NCBI GenBank assembly: GCA_029974835.1
Contig: JARKQN010000065.1
Span: forward strand, 29,123 to 93,122
Length of the DNA stretch: 64,000 nt
From: Bacteroidales bacterium
Lineage (GTDB): Bacteria > Bacteroidota > Bacteroidia > Bacteroidales > VadinHA17
Direction: 5' to 3'
This document shows, piece by piece, positions 9,180 to 20,218 of the stretch; positions within the stretch are counted from its first letter, which is position 1; each line of letters begins with the position of its first letter. The notes beneath the pieces are model-generated. The model ran no database searches. It worked only from the letters and a program-made list of their open reading frames with translations, and was not told the DNA's origin. Position numbers and translations under genes: made by a program.

Positions 9180-10601
9180 TCAACGGGGGGCCATACTCCT
9201 GGCGGTTTCTTTTATCAGAGTCCAGGAATTTTCAACGTGTTCCATGGTAACGTTTGTCTGTGCAGTAACCATGCGGAGAGTGTATCTGCCGTTCACTTTT
9301 GTATGGGTAAGATACATTTTGCCGGAGTCGTTCAGCGCATGATTCAGTTTCTCATTTATTTTATCCGTTTCTTCAGCGTTTGCGTTACGGGGCCTGTACC
9401 TGAAACAGACGGTGTTAAGGGTAACCGGTGCCGCGATCTCAAAATCAGGTTCCCGCGAAATCATTCCGGCAAGTCTGCGGGCAATATCTATGTGATTTCT
9501 TACCATTCTTGCAAGACCTTCGCGGCCATATATCCTGATTACGCACCACAGCTTCAAAGCTCTGAATCTTCTGCCCAGCGGCACCCCCCAGTCGCGGTAA
9601 TCATTTACCTGTCCCCTGGTTCTTGTTTTCAGGTATTCGGGCAATATCTCAAATGTGCGGATCAGCGCTGCGGCATCCCTTACAAAATATGCACTGCAGT
9701 CGAAGTTTGTAAACATCCATTTGTGCGGGTTAAAGACAAAACTGTCGATATATTCACTGCCATCGATCATCCACCTGTATTCGGGGAGTATCAGTGCCGT
9801 GCCTGCAAGAGCAGCATCGACATGAAGCCAGACACCGTGGCGGTGACAGATTTCGCCGATCTCCCTCAGGGGATCTATTGCCGTAACACCTGTTGTGCCA
9901 AGGGTTGCGACCACACAAAAGGGCTTAAATCCGGCCTTCAGATCTTTTTCAATGGCTGCCGAAAGTTCCTCAGGGTCCATTGAGAAGTCGGGCCGGGTTT
10001 TTATTTTAATAAGATTTTTAATGCCGATCCCTGCTATCTTAACTGCTTTGTCGACCGATGAGTGGGCCTGAGTGGAGCAGTAAATACGCAATACGGGGTT
10101 TCCTGTAAAACCATTCTCATTGATACTGTATTGGGTGGTTTTTTCCCTGGCTGTCAGAATTGCGGCCAGTGTTGAAGTTGAGGCCGTGTCCTGGATGACG
10201 CCCTCGAAGGTTTCGGGAAGGCCTGTCATATCGCGAAGCCAGTGCATCATCCTTTCCTCGAGTTCGGCTGCGGCAGGCGAGGTCTCCCATATCATGCCCT
10301 GGACAGCCAGCGTTGAAGTGAGCATCTCGGCGAGTATGGATGGCGGGCTGGCATTTGCAGGAAAGTATGCATAAAAGTTCGGGCTCTGCCAGTGGGTAAT
10401 TCCTGGCATTATGATATTCAGAAAATCATCGAAAAAATCGTGAAAAGATTCAGGTTCGTCAGGTGGATTGTCAGGAAGCCGGCTTAAAATTTCACCCGGT
10501 TTTGATTTTGATTTTACCGGGTAGGAAGCCACATTCTCCATGTAGGAGGCCATCCATTCCACAAGGTCGTGAGCATGCTTTTTAAATTCTGACGGTTCCA
10601 T
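9180..10601 (-). CDS. Aromatic-L-amino-acid decarboxylase family (PLP-dependent, group II)
   Basis: The 473-residue length matches DOPA/tyrosine/tryptophan decarboxylases. The PLP lysine is Lys294 in NPHKW, the ring-stacking histidine is His180 (QAHSSVDKA), and Asp262 in HVDAALAG contacts the pyridine nitrogen. The family removes the carboxyl group of aromatic amino acids to give amines; the exact substrate cannot be read from sequence. The start codon lies one base after the stop of atpC, so the gene is almost certainly co-transcribed, perhaps translationally coupled, with atpD-atpC. That placement is unusual. Confidence 0.85.
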   Translation of the reverse strand: MEPSEFKKHAHDLVEWMASYMENVASYPVKSKSKPGEILSRLPDNPPDEPESFHDFFDDFLNIIMPGITHWQSPNFYAYFPANASPPSILAEMLTSTLAVQGMIWETSPAAAELEERMMHWLRDMTGLPETFEGVIQDTASTSTLAAILTAREKTTQYSINENGFTGNPVLRIYCSTQAHSSVDKAVKIAGIGIKNLIKIKTRPDFSMDPEELSAAIEKDLKAGFKPFCVVATLGTTGVTAIDPLREIGEICHRHGVWLHVDAALAGTALILPEYRWMIDGSEYIDSFVFNPHKWMFTNFDCSAYFVRDAAALIRTFEILPEYLKTRTRGQVNDYRDWGVPLGRRFRALKLWCVIRIYGREGLARMVRNHIDIARRLAGMISREPDFEIAAPVTLNTVCFRYRPRNANAEETDKINEKLNHALNDSGKMYLTHTKVNGRYTLRMVTAQTNVTMEHVENSWTLIKETARSMAPR

Positions 10602-10602
10602 T

Positions 10603-10857
10603 TCAGGAAGCCACGGCGATTGATTCGGCCAGGAGGATAATGTGATTCATTTTAACTTCAATAACTCCGCCCGTTATTTCGTAATTAAGCACGTTGCCGG
10701 CCTGGTCAACAACTATAACGGGGCCTTTATCGAGAGTGGAAACGATCGGGGCATGGTCTTTCAGTACCTGGAAAGAGCCTTTACTTCCCGGGACTCTTAC
10801 GGACTTAATGTCTCCCTCGTACACCTTCTGGTCGGGAGTTATTATTTCGATTTTCAT
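10603..10857 (-). CDS. atpC: F1Fo-ATP synthase epsilon subunit
   Basis: At 84 residues this is the short form of epsilon: it holds the N-terminal beta-sandwich (ITPDQKVYEG, GSFQVLKDHAP) and lacks the C-terminal helical hairpin of longer homologues. Epsilon is part of the central stalk and links gamma to the c-ring. It follows atpD by 6 nt, and its stop is one base from the decarboxylase start. Confidence 0.95.
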   Translation of the reverse strand: MKIEIITPDQKVYEGDIKSVRVPGSKGSFQVLKDHAPIVSTLDKGPVIVVDQAGNVLNYEITGGVIEVKMNHIILLAESIAVAS

Positions 10858-10863
10858 CTCGTT

Positions 10864-12480
<1,617 letters not shown>

Positions 12481-12549
12481 TTATCCGGATTGTAATTTTT
12501 AACTTGTTTTTAATACTTATCTTTAAGGCAACAATTAAAAATAAATGTT

Positions 12550-13146
12550 ATGAAGAAAGTTTATACACTTTTATTTATCGGTTTATTTGCTCTCCAGGCT
12601 GCTGAAGGTCAGTTTACAAAAGCCGGAGGGGGTCTGGGTTTTACGACGGGTTTCCCTTTTCACCAGCAGACCTGGGAGTCCAATCAGAGTACGAACTTTG
12701 ATCTGTTTGCAAAAGGCATTTATGAGATCAGTGTTCCTCTGCACGTATCTCCATCCTTTACCTGGTTCATCCCGAATATTACAAAGTCAACCATGCAGGC
12801 AGGTGAGGAAAAATATGTTGTATCGGCAATTATGTTTGATCTGAACGGGCACTACGTTTTCAACTCACTCGACAGGTTCGAATTTTACGGGCTTGCAGGG
12901 CTTGATATATTGCTGGCAAAAAGGAAATTTGTTTCCAATATTGACAATTATGAGCTCAAGGAAGTGGAGAAAGACAATGCTATAGGGCTCAATGTCGGCG
13001 CAGGTACCTACATCAAGGTCACAAACCAGTTCGACCTCTTTGTTGAGGCCAAATACCTGGTAAGCAAATACGACCAGTTTATGCTTAATGCCGGCATACT
13101 GCTTAATCTGCAATGGATGAGCAGGAACGAGAATCCCGGATTGTAA
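12550..13146 (+). CDS. Outer-membrane beta-barrel protein, hypothetical
   Basis: The 198-residue protein has a signal peptide (ending near AAEGQ, residue 21) followed by alternating hydrophobic and polar strands (FEFYGLAGLDILLAK, GLNVGAGTYIKV, FDLFVEAKY) typical of a small eight-stranded barrel of the OmpW/OmpA-like kind. No enzymatic motif is visible. It is the only plus-strand gene between the two ATPase blocks and its stop codon abuts that of the convergent prenyl synthase. Confidence 0.75.
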   Translation: MKKVYTLLFIGLFALQAAEGQFTKAGGGLGFTTGFPFHQQTWESNQSTNFDLFAKGIYEISVPLHVSPSFTWFIPNITKSTMQAGEEKYVVSAIMFDLNGHYVFNSLDRFEFYGLAGLDILLAKRKFVSNIDNYELKEVEKDNAIGLNVGAGTYIKVTNQFDLFVEAKYLVSKYDQFMLNAGILLNLQWMSRNENPGL

Positions 13147-14124
13147 TCATGTGCTTCTCCGGGCAAGTGATTCGGCAAATGCCCTGAGCTCGCTCTTTCT
13201 CTCGGCAGGTACAGATAAATTTTCAAGATTATCCATGGCTGAAGAAATATACTCTTCAGCTTTTTTTTCGGAAATGGATTTTATGTCCAGGGAATCGTAT
13301 ATCTCTGTCACAGTGCTTATCTTCCCTCCGGGGTCGTAGCTTCTGTCATTTATCAGCGACTGGAGAATTTTTAATTTGTTGCCTGTAGCCAGTTCCATAG
13401 CCTTGACAAGCAGGAAAGTTTTTTTCCCTGAAATAATATCACCCCCCTTTGCCTTCCCGAATTTACCAGGCTCACTGTAAACATCCAGGAGGTCATCCTG
13501 TATCTGGAAGGCCAGGCCCAGATTTTTGCCCATTTCGCCGAGAAGATTAATCTCCTTCTGTCCGGCCCCTCCGATCAAAGCCCCTGTTCTAAGGCATCCG
13601 GAGAGAAGCACGGCGGTTTTGAGTTCTATCATTCTCAGGTATTCTGATTCGGAAACGGTTACCAGCTTCTCAAAATCCATGTCGAGCTGCTGTCCGATGC
13701 AGACTTCCACGGCTGTCTGGTTATAAATCTTAAAAGCCGGCAGGAACTGTTCCGGCGGGAGATGGAGAAAACATGAATTCGCGATGAAAGCCATCACATC
13801 ACCCGATAAAATCGCCTGGTTAAGGTTCCATTTCACATGAACCGCGGGAAGATTTCTTCTTACCGCGGCATTATCCATTATATCGTCATGTACAAGTGTG
13901 AAGTTGTGGAATATTTCGAATCCGGCCGCAGGAAGAACGGCATGGTCGATTTTGTCGGTAAAAATATTACAGGCCATAAGAGTCAGTACGGGCCTGATTC
14001 TTTTGCCTCCTGCAGAAAGGGTGTATCTGACCGGTTCGAATAATGCACCGGCTTCATCGGGCAGGTTCAGATTTCCGAGAGCCTTTTCCGAGAGATCTTT
14101 CAGATGATCATAAGTGTACAACAT
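13147..14124 (-). CDS. Polyprenyl (geranyl/farnesyl-type) diphosphate synthase
   Basis: The 325-residue protein has both aspartate-rich motifs of trans-prenyltransferases: the first in LVHDDIMDNA and the second in QIQDDLLDVY. It condenses isopentenyl diphosphate with allylic diphosphates to make precursors for quinones, undecaprenyl lipids or carotenoids; chain length cannot be told with confidence. The start lies 39 nt after atpG, so it is probably the last gene of that ATPase transcript. Confidence 0.92.
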   Translation of the reverse strand: MLYTYDHLKDLSEKALGNLNLPDEAGALFEPVRYTLSAGGKRIRPVLTLMACNIFTDKIDHAVLPAAGFEIFHNFTLVHDDIMDNAAVRRNLPAVHVKWNLNQAILSGDVMAFIANSCFLHLPPEQFLPAFKIYNQTAVEVCIGQQLDMDFEKLVTVSESEYLRMIELKTAVLLSGCLRTGALIGGAGQKEINLLGEMGKNLGLAFQIQDDLLDVYSEPGKFGKAKGGDIISGKKTFLLVKAMELATGNKLKILQSLINDRSYDPGGKISTVTEIYDSLDIKSISEKKAEEYISSAMDNLENLSVPAERKSELRAFAESLARRST

Positions 14125-14163
14125 ATGATGGAGAGATAAGCGGTACCTCAGGGCTTCCGGAGG

Positions 14164-15051
14164 TTAACCTTTCAGAGCTTCTGCTCCCGTTACAACTTCG
14201 AGTATCTGGTTGGTGATTGCTGCCTGTCTTGCCTTGTTATACTGCAGGGTAAGTTCCCTGATAAGGTCAGTTGCATTGTCGGTTGCCTTATGCATGGCGG
14301 TCATCCTGGCTCCGTGTTCAGCCACAAAGGAATCAAGGATGGCCTTGTAAAACTGTATTCTTAATGATCTGGGAATAAGGTCTTTTATTATATCCTCTTT
14401 TGTGGGTTCGTAGATATAGTCAGTGTGTCCTTCGGCTTTTTTTCCCTCCTGCTGTTTGGGTTCAACAGGCAGAAAAGCCTCGTTGGTAAGGTTCTGAACG
14501 GCAGCATTTTTAAACTGGTTGTAGATTAGCCGCACCCTGTCGAACCGGCCGCTTGTAAAACTTTCCATTATTCTTGCGGCGAGGGGCATGCATTTATCGA
14601 AAGAAAGCTGGTTGACCAGATCATTGGCTTCCTCCAGTATGTTAAGTTTTTGTTTCCTGAGGAAATCGTGGCCTTTTTTCCCGATGGCAACAAACCAGAG
14701 ATTACCTTTCCGGTATTGTTCGTTGTAGTCTTCGGCAATGATTCTGCGGGTTTCTCTCAGTACATTTGTATTGAAGCTTCCGCAGAGCCCCCTGTTTGAT
14801 GTAATTATAACTATCAGAATCTTTTCCGGATCGGATTTTCTGCCGTAGATATTATCATCTTCGGAATCGGCCAGACTCTTTGTAAGGTCGACAAGAATCT
14901 GGTTTAGCTTACCTGCGTATGGCCTGAGCCTCAGGATTTTATCCTGGGCTTTTCGCAGCTTTGCAGCCGCAACCATCTTCATGGCCGAGGTGATCTGCCT
15001 GGTCGATCTTACCGAATTTATCCTTACCCTGATTGCCTTAAGGTTTGCCAT
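14164..15051 (-). CDS. atpG: F1Fo-ATP synthase gamma subunit
   Basis: The 295-residue protein has the classic N-terminus of the rotor shaft (IRVRINSVRSTRQITSAMK) and the conserved C-terminal helix (MTAMHKATDNA). A charged insertion around residues 195-215 (KQQEGKKAEG) is probably a surface loop. It lies 21 nt after atpA. Confidence 0.97.
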   Translation of the reverse strand: MANLKAIRVRINSVRSTRQITSAMKMVAAAKLRKAQDKILRLRPYAGKLNQILVDLTKSLADSEDDNIYGRKSDPEKILIVIITSNRGLCGSFNTNVLRETRRIIAEDYNEQYRKGNLWFVAIGKKGHDFLRKQKLNILEEANDLVNQLSFDKCMPLAARIMESFTSGRFDRVRLIYNQFKNAAVQNLTNEAFLPVEPKQQEGKKAEGHTDYIYEPTKEDIIKDLIPRSLRIQFYKAILDSFVAEHGARMTAMHKATDNATDLIRELTLQYNKARQAAITNQILEVVTGAEALKG

Positions 15052-15072
15052 GCGGATTAACTCTGACTTGTT

Positions 15073-16653
15073 TTAGTAACTGTATCTCAATGCAATTTCT
15101 GCAGCTGCCTTATCGAGAGTATCTGTTATCTGATCGTTCAGATTTCCGGCTGCCAGAGCATCCAGTACATCCCTGTGTTTTGTTTCGAGGTACTCGATGT
15201 ACGATCTTTCAAACTCCCTGACTTTTTCGAGGGGGACATCTTTCAGCAGTCCTCGCGTTCCGCAATAAATAATTGCAATCTGTTTTTCAACGGGAATGGG
15301 GCTGTACTGACCCTGTTTCAGTATCTCGACGTTTTTGGCGCCCTTGTCGAGAATGGCAAGGGTGGCTGCATCGAGGTCGGAGCCGAATTTTGCAAAAGCC
15401 TCCAGCTCGCGGTACTGAGCCTGGTCGACCTTAAGGGTACCTGCAATTTTCTTCATCGATTTTATCTGGGCGTTTCCGCCGACCCTTGATACGGAGATTC
15501 CGACGTTGATAGCCGGCCTCACACCTGAATTGAAGAGGCCCGATTCAAGAAAGATCTGACCGTCGGTTATGGAGATAACGTTTGTCGGGATATAGGCTGA
15601 AACATCGCCTGCCTGGGTTTCGATGATGGGAAGAGCGGTGAGCGAGCCTCCTCCTTTGACCATGTGTTTTATTGATTCGGGGAGGTCGTTCATCTGCCTG
15701 GCCACCTCGTCCGATTCGATGATCTTTGCTGCTCTTTCAAGAAGCCTCGAGTGGAGGTAAAACACATCACCCGGGTATGCCTCACGCCCCGGAGGACGGC
15801 GCAGAAGCAGTGACACTTCACGGTACGAAACAGCCTGTTTTGAAAGATCGTCGTAAATGATCAGGGCATCACGGCCTGTATCGCGGAAATATTCTCCGAT
15901 GGCTGCCCCTGCAAACGGAGCATAAAACTGGGAGGCAGCAGGGTCGGATGCCGTAGCGACCACAATAACCGTATACTCCATGGCACCGTGTGCTTCAAGG
16001 GCTGCCGCTATATTGGCAACAGTCGATCCTTTCTGCCCCACAGCCACGTAAATGCAGTAAACAGGTTTCCCTTTCTCAAAGTTGCTCCTCTGGTTTATTA
16101 TTGTATCAATGGCGATAGCCGTTTTGCCCGTCTGGCGGTCGCCGATAATAAGCTCTCTCTGTCCCCGTCCGATGGGAATCATCGCGTCAATGGCCTTGAT
16201 ACCTGTCTGCAGGGGCTGTTTCACGGGCTGCCGGAATATAACCCCGGGGGCTTTTCTTTCGAAAGGCATTTCATAAAGTTCCCCTGTAATGGGGCCTTTT
16301 CCGTCGACAGGTTGTCCGGTTGGGGTGATAACCCTGCCGAGCAGACCCTCGCCGGCCATGATTGAAGCAATACGCCCTGTGCGTTTAACAATGTCGCCCT
16401 CTTTTATCTCCTCCGAAGGCCCCAGCAGTACAACACCGATGTTATCCTCTTCAAGGTTGAGCACGATGGCTTCAATACCGTTTTCAAATTCGACCAGCTC
16501 ATTCGATTGTGCATTCAACAGGCCGTAAACACGGGCAATACCGTCGCCAACCTGAAGCACCACACCCACTTCCTCGAGTTCAACTCCGGTCTGAATGCCT
16601 TCGAGCTGCTGTTTAAGAATCTTTGATACTTCCGCAGGTTTAATACTTGCCAT
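15073..16653 (-). CDS. atpA: F1Fo-ATP synthase alpha subunit
   Basis: The 526-residue alpha subunit carries the Walker A motif [11 protein letters not shown] and the conserved C-terminal domain. It forms the non-catalytic nucleotide sites that alternate with beta in F1. It follows atpH by 37 nt. Its length is normal and no key residue appears to be missing. Confidence 0.97.
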   Translation of the reverse strand: MASIKPAEVSKILKQQLEGIQTGVELEEVGVVLQVGDGIARVYGLLNAQSNELVEFENGIEAIVLNLEEDNIGVVLLGPSEEIKEGDIVKRTGRIASIMAGEGLLGRVITPTGQPVDGKGPITGELYEMPFERKAPGVIFRQPVKQPLQTGIKAIDAMIPIGRGQRELIIGDRQTGKTAIAIDTIINQRSNFEKGKPVYCIYVAVGQKGSTVANIAAALEAHGAMEYTVIVVATASDPAASQFYAPFAGAAIGEYFRDTGRDALIIYDDLSKQAVSYREVSLLLRRPPGREAYPGDVFYLHSRLLERAAKIIESDEVARQMNDLPESIKHMVKGGGSLTALPIIETQAGDVSAYIPTNVISITDGQIFLESGLFNSGVRPAINVGISVSRVGGNAQIKSMKKIAGTLKVDQAQYRELEAFAKFGSDLDAATLAILDKGAKNVEILKQGQYSPIPVEKQIAIIYCGTRGLLKDVPLEKVREFERSYIEYLETKHRDVLDALAAGNLNDQITDTLDKAAAEIALRYSY

Positions 16654-16690
16654 ATCTGTTAATTTGATGGAATTTCCGTTATTAAAATTT

Positions 16691-17236
16691 TTACCAATTT
16701 GTTTTGCCCGATAATTCTTTCCTGATCTTTCTTAGCCTTGATCTCAGGCTTGCGTCAATGAAGTAATCGTTGACTTTCAGAACAAAACCTCCGATTATTT
16801 CGGGGTCAACACTTTCTTTCAGGAGAGCTTTTGTTTTGAATTTTTGCGAAATAAGATTTTCAACTGCTTTTTTTGTTTTATCTCCAACCGGCACCGCCGT
16901 AACCAGGCTTGATTCCGTTATCCCTTTGTGTTTCATGGTCCGGTCTCTGAAGTTTCTTGCGACGGCCGGAAGAAAGGATTCCCGTCCGTTTTTAACCATA
17001 AGTCCGATAAGTGACATTGTCAGACCGGAAATATCTTTACCGAAGATTTCAGTGAGGACTTTTGTTTTAAGGGATGGAGTTATTACCGGGCTTTTAAGCA
17101 ATTCATCAATCTGAGGTATTCTGCACACCTCGCCGACGTAATTCATATCATCAAAAACCCTGTCGAGAGTATTACGGCTTAAAGCCGTTTCGAAGAGGGC
17201 TTTTGCATATCGTACCGGTATTTTTCCTTCGTTCAT
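16691..17236 (-). CDS. atpH: F1Fo-ATP synthase delta subunit
   Basis: The 181-residue protein opens with the family pattern [11 protein letters not shown] and ends with the conserved [11 protein letters not shown] / IDASLRSRL region. It attaches the peripheral stalk to the top of F1. It follows atpF by 13 nt. Confidence 0.95.
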   Translation of the reverse strand: MNEGKIPVRYAKALFETALSRNTLDRVFDDMNYVGEVCRIPQIDELLKSPVITPSLKTKVLTEIFGKDISGLTMSLIGLMVKNGRESFLPAVARNFRDRTMKHKGITESSLVTAVPVGDKTKKAVENLISQKFKTKALLKESVDPEIIGGFVLKVNDYFIDASLRSRLRKIRKELSGKTNW

Positions 17237-17249
17237 TCAGTTCCGGATG

Positions 17250-17762
17250 CTAGTTATTGTTGGTTCCCAGTTCCTTAAGGTATTTACTGATCAGTTTTTC
17301 CTGTTCGTCATCCTTCTTAAGATGTTCGCCCAGCAGTTTGGAAGCAATCTCCACCGAAAGGGAAGCAACCTGATCCTGAATCTCCGATAGGGCTTTCAGT
17401 TTTTCCCTTTCTATCTCAGTACGGGCCTTTTCGATCATTTTTCCTGCTTCTTCCGAGGCTTTGTCACGGGCTTCCGTAATCATCTTCTCACGTGCATCGC
17501 GTGCATCCTTCAGAATATTCTCCCTTTCCTCCCTTGCTTTGCGGAGAATAGCCTCGTTATCGGCCTGCAGCCTTTTCATGTCTTCGCGTGCTTTTTCAGC
17601 CGATTCAAGGGAGCTTTTAATGATTTCCTCACGGGCTTTTACGGCGTTGAGAATAGGCTTCCATGCGAATTTGGCCAGTACCAGGAAGAACAAAATGAAT
17701 ACAAGTGTTGTCCAGAATACGGTCCCTATCTGCGGTGTTGCCAGGCTGGTTGCTAGAATCAT
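17250..17762 (-). CDS. atpF: F1Fo-ATP synthase b subunit
   Basis: The 170-residue protein has one N-terminal membrane helix (about residues 12-32) followed by a long charged helix rich in Ala, Lys and Glu that forms the peripheral stalk. A hairpin with a T-tract lies between this gene and atpE upstream. Confidence 0.95.
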   Translation of the reverse strand: MILATSLATPQIGTVFWTTLVFILFFLVLAKFAWKPILNAVKAREEIIKSSLESAEKAREDMKRLQADNEAILRKAREERENILKDARDAREKMITEARDKASEEAGKMIEKARTEIEREKLKALSEIQDQVASLSVEIASKLLGEHLKKDDEQEKLISKYLKELGTNNN

Positions 17763-17787
17763 ATCGTGAAAGTTTAATGTTTAATTT

Positions 17788-17823
17788 AAAAAGAAGCACT
17801 GCAACCAACCGTTGCAGGCTTCT
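17788..17823 (-). terminator. Terminator-like hairpin between atpE and atpF
   Basis: On the minus strand a 13-bp stem (AGAAGC and CTGCAAC arms with one bulged base, 5-nt loop) is followed by TTTTT and an AT-rich run. It sits just after the atpE stop and before atpF. A partial terminator or an RNA-end stabiliser here would raise the yield of the c subunit, which is needed in many copies per complex. That role is inference. Confidence 0.6.
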
Positions 17824-17832
17824 TAAACTTTT

Positions 17833-18048
<216 letters not shown>

Positions 18049-18066
18049 TTAGTTATACATAGTTTA

Positions 18067-19158
18067 TTAATGGTGTTCTTCCTTAACGGCAAGACCTATG
18101 AAGAGTGCCGACAGAAGAGTGAATACGTACGCCTGAAGGAATGCCACCAGTGTTTCGAGGCAGTCCATGAAAATTACAAATAACGCCGATACGGGAGCTA
18201 ACCACAGCGATTCGAAAATAAAAATAAGAGCGATAAGGCTCAGAACAATTATATGCCCTGCCGTGATATTGGCAAAGAGTCGGATCATCAGTGCAAAGGG
18301 CTTTGAAAACATACCGATGATCTCAACGGGTATCATTATGGGCAGAAGCCAGAAGGGAACTCCCGGAGTTGCAAAGATATGTTTCCAGTAAGTCCGGCTG
18401 CCGTTGATGGTTGTGATTGTGAAAGTAAAGACGGCCAGAACCATGGTTACGGCAATATTTCCCGTAACATTTGCCCCGAACGGCGGAGGAAACGGTACAA
18501 GGCCGAAAATGTTATTAATTAAAATAAAGAAGAAAGCTGTAAGAAGATAGGGCATAAATTTTTCATAGTGTTCATGCCCGAGGTTGGGAATGGCAATGTC
18601 ATCGCGCACCAACAGTATTACAGGTTCCAGGAAGCTTTGCAACCCTCGCGGATGGCTGATGCCCGATTTGCGGTATGACCTTGCAAGCAAAAGGAAAAGA
18701 ATCAGTCCTGTCAGGGCCGCAAAAAGCATTCCCGCTACGGCTTTTGTTATGGAAAAATCGAGTGGCAGGTTCTTCTCATCGACGCTACCATCGCTGCCGG
18801 CATTTACGATTCTGCCTTTTAATTCTCCCTCTTCGACAAGCATATAACCATTATGAATATGCCCGTGCGCCAGTTTCCCTGATGAAAAAATACTCAGTCC
18901 CTTTTCCTTACTCCACAGGATGACAGGCAGATAAATAACCACATTCTTTCCGTTACCCAGGGTCATAATATGCCACTCATGCGAATCGGAAATATGATCC
19001 ATAATAAATTCACTGGGATTGAATCCCTTTTCGGCTTCTGAACCGGCCCGGGTTTTTTCAGGATGTGCTGAATGTTCACCTTCCTGCGCCGCCAGTGTGA
19101 AAAAGGGAAGAAGGAAAACAATAAATGATATAACCGATATCCAGATTTTCTTTTTCAA
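18067..19158 (-). CDS. atpB: F1Fo-ATP synthase a subunit with extended N-terminus
   Basis: The 363-residue protein is longer than the roughly 270 residues of enterobacterial AtpB. The extra part is an N-terminal signal-like helix plus an acidic, His-rich periplasmic segment before the first core helix, as usual in Bacteroidota. The conserved helix RLFANITAGHI carries the essential arginine that interacts with the c-ring glutamate. It lies 30 nt upstream of atpE. Confidence 0.95.
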   Translation of the reverse strand: MKKKIWISVISFIVFLLPFFTLAAQEGEHSAHPEKTRAGSEAEKGFNPSEFIMDHISDSHEWHIMTLGNGKNVVIYLPVILWSKEKGLSIFSSGKLAHGHIHNGYMLVEEGELKGRIVNAGSDGSVDEKNLPLDFSITKAVAGMLFAALTGLILFLLLARSYRKSGISHPRGLQSFLEPVILLVRDDIAIPNLGHEHYEKFMPYLLTAFFFILINNIFGLVPFPPPFGANVTGNIAVTMVLAVFTFTITTINGSRTYWKHIFATPGVPFWLLPIMIPVEIIGMFSKPFALMIRLFANITAGHIIVLSLIALIFIFESLWLAPVSALFVIFMDCLETLVAFLQAYVFTLLSALFIGLAVKEEHH

Positions 19159-19167
19159 AACCTTTTC

Positions 19168-19554
19168 TTATAAATCTTTAATTTTCAAAGTTTTAAGTAT
19201 CGATATTAAAGTGGCAATTGTGAATGCTAAATATAGCAGAAAAAATAATAAAATATCAGCAAAACCGGTTTTTTTCAAAACGGCAAACCAAACAAGGGTA
19301 ATCACAAGTTCGGCAAGGAACTTTGAAGATACGGCTATAAAAGTGTGAAATGTCTGATCTTTCGGGTTTTTGCTGAAACCCCGGAAGAAAATTAAAAGTG
19401 CAGCCGATGAGGAGAGGAGAAAAAAGAGTGATAAAACAGGAAGGCTCCAGAGGGTCAGGCCGGAATTGAATTGAGGAAAGATTATAAGCCAGATTACGTT
19501 AATTCCCAGAAAGAGTGCGGAAACAGGTGCATATTGTCTGACAAGGGTTTTCAA
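19168..19554 (-). CDS. Four-helix membrane protein of the ATPase operon, AtpI-like
   Basis: The 128-residue protein is almost entirely four predicted membrane helices with short loops. Its size, topology and position immediately upstream of atpB match AtpI-type proteins, which assist c-ring assembly. Sequence identity to AtpI is not obvious, so the call rests on context. It starts 9 nt after the atpZ stop. Confidence 0.65.
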   Translation of the reverse strand: MKTLVRQYAPVSALFLGINVIWLIIFPQFNSGLTLWSLPVLSLFFLLSSSAALLIFFRGFSKNPKDQTFHTFIAVSSKFLAELVITLVWFAVLKKTGFADILLFFLLYLAFTIATLISILKTLKIKDL

Positions 19555-19563
19555 AGGGTTTGA

Positions 19564-19836
19564 TTATTTCGTGATGAAATCCCTGACTGCAACGTAAATG
19601 GCGGCTGCCACCCCGAAAAGTGAAAGAATAATGGTAAACACAGGAGTTTCGAGAAGGAACAATTTATCGAGCTTGCTGCCGCCCCAGACGGTGACAAGGA
19701 TAATTGCGATCATCTGAAATGCAAGCCCCGAGTACTTTACGTAATTTTGCAGGCCTGAGTTCTTATCCTCATCTTTTTTCCGGGGGTCTTTCGTTTCCAT
19801 TTGAGTTGTTTGATCCTGCATTGTCGTCAGATTCAC
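19564..19836 (-). CDS. AtpZ/AtpI family small membrane protein (F1Fo gene 1)
   Basis: At most 90 residues: a charged N-terminus, then two helices with the family pattern YSGLAFQM and WGGSKLDKLF. These proteins accompany many F1Fo operons and are linked to assembly or magnesium handling. Candidate starts are 19836, 19821 and 19800; all lie inside the 3' end of the bactofilin gene in another frame, so the genes overlap by 32-68 nt and are probably translationally coupled. Confidence 0.85.
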   Translation of the reverse strand: MNLTTMQDQTTQMETKDPRKKDEDKNSGLQNYVKYSGLAFQMIAIILVTVWGGSKLDKLFLLETPVFTIILSLFGVAAAIYVAVRDFITK

Positions 19837-20173
19837 TCATCTTACAGGTGCCGGTAAACCTTGCTCCCGGTTCAATAGCAAGTTTATAGGTCACAATATC
19901 TCCCTGTATTTTTGATGATGCTTTAAGATTTAAAAGCTGCCCGACCGAAATCTTTCCTTCAATGGAGCCCGATACCTCTGAGTTTCTGCAGGTAACCTCT
20001 CCCTTTACTTTTCCTGTCGGGCCGATTACTACTTTCCCTTTTGTTGAAAGATTACCTGTCAGTGATCCGTCAATTCTTATATCACCGTTCGATTTAATGT
20101 CTCCGGTAATTTCCGTCCCCTGGCTGATCAGGTTAATTGTCGTGTTTTCTGTTTCTCCGTTTGTCTTTGCCAT
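19769..20173 (-). CDS. Bactofilin (polymer-forming cytoskeletal protein)
   Basis: The 134-residue protein has the DUF583 core of short, regularly spaced beta-strands rich in Gly, Ile and Val (about residues 14-110: GDIKSNGDIRIDGS, GNLSTKGKVVIG), flanked by disordered tails. Bactofilins polymerise without nucleotide and place cell-wall or stalk enzymes. It is the first gene of the larger ATPase block and overlaps atpZ. Confidence 0.9.
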   Translation of the reverse strand: MAKTNGETENTTINLISQGTEITGDIKSNGDIRIDGSLTGNLSTKGKVVIGPTGKVKGEVTCRNSEVSGSIEGKISVGQLLNLKASSKIQGDIVTYKLAIEPGARFTGTCKMSESDDNAGSNNSNGNERPPEKR

Positions 20174-20218
20174 AATCTTCCGCTTTAAGCTCGGTGTTTA
20201 CTTTGGTAAATATAGCAA

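Noticed and set aside
9237-9983. 248-codon frame opposite the decarboxylase
   Set aside because: Same reason: the minus-strand product has all PLP-site residues.
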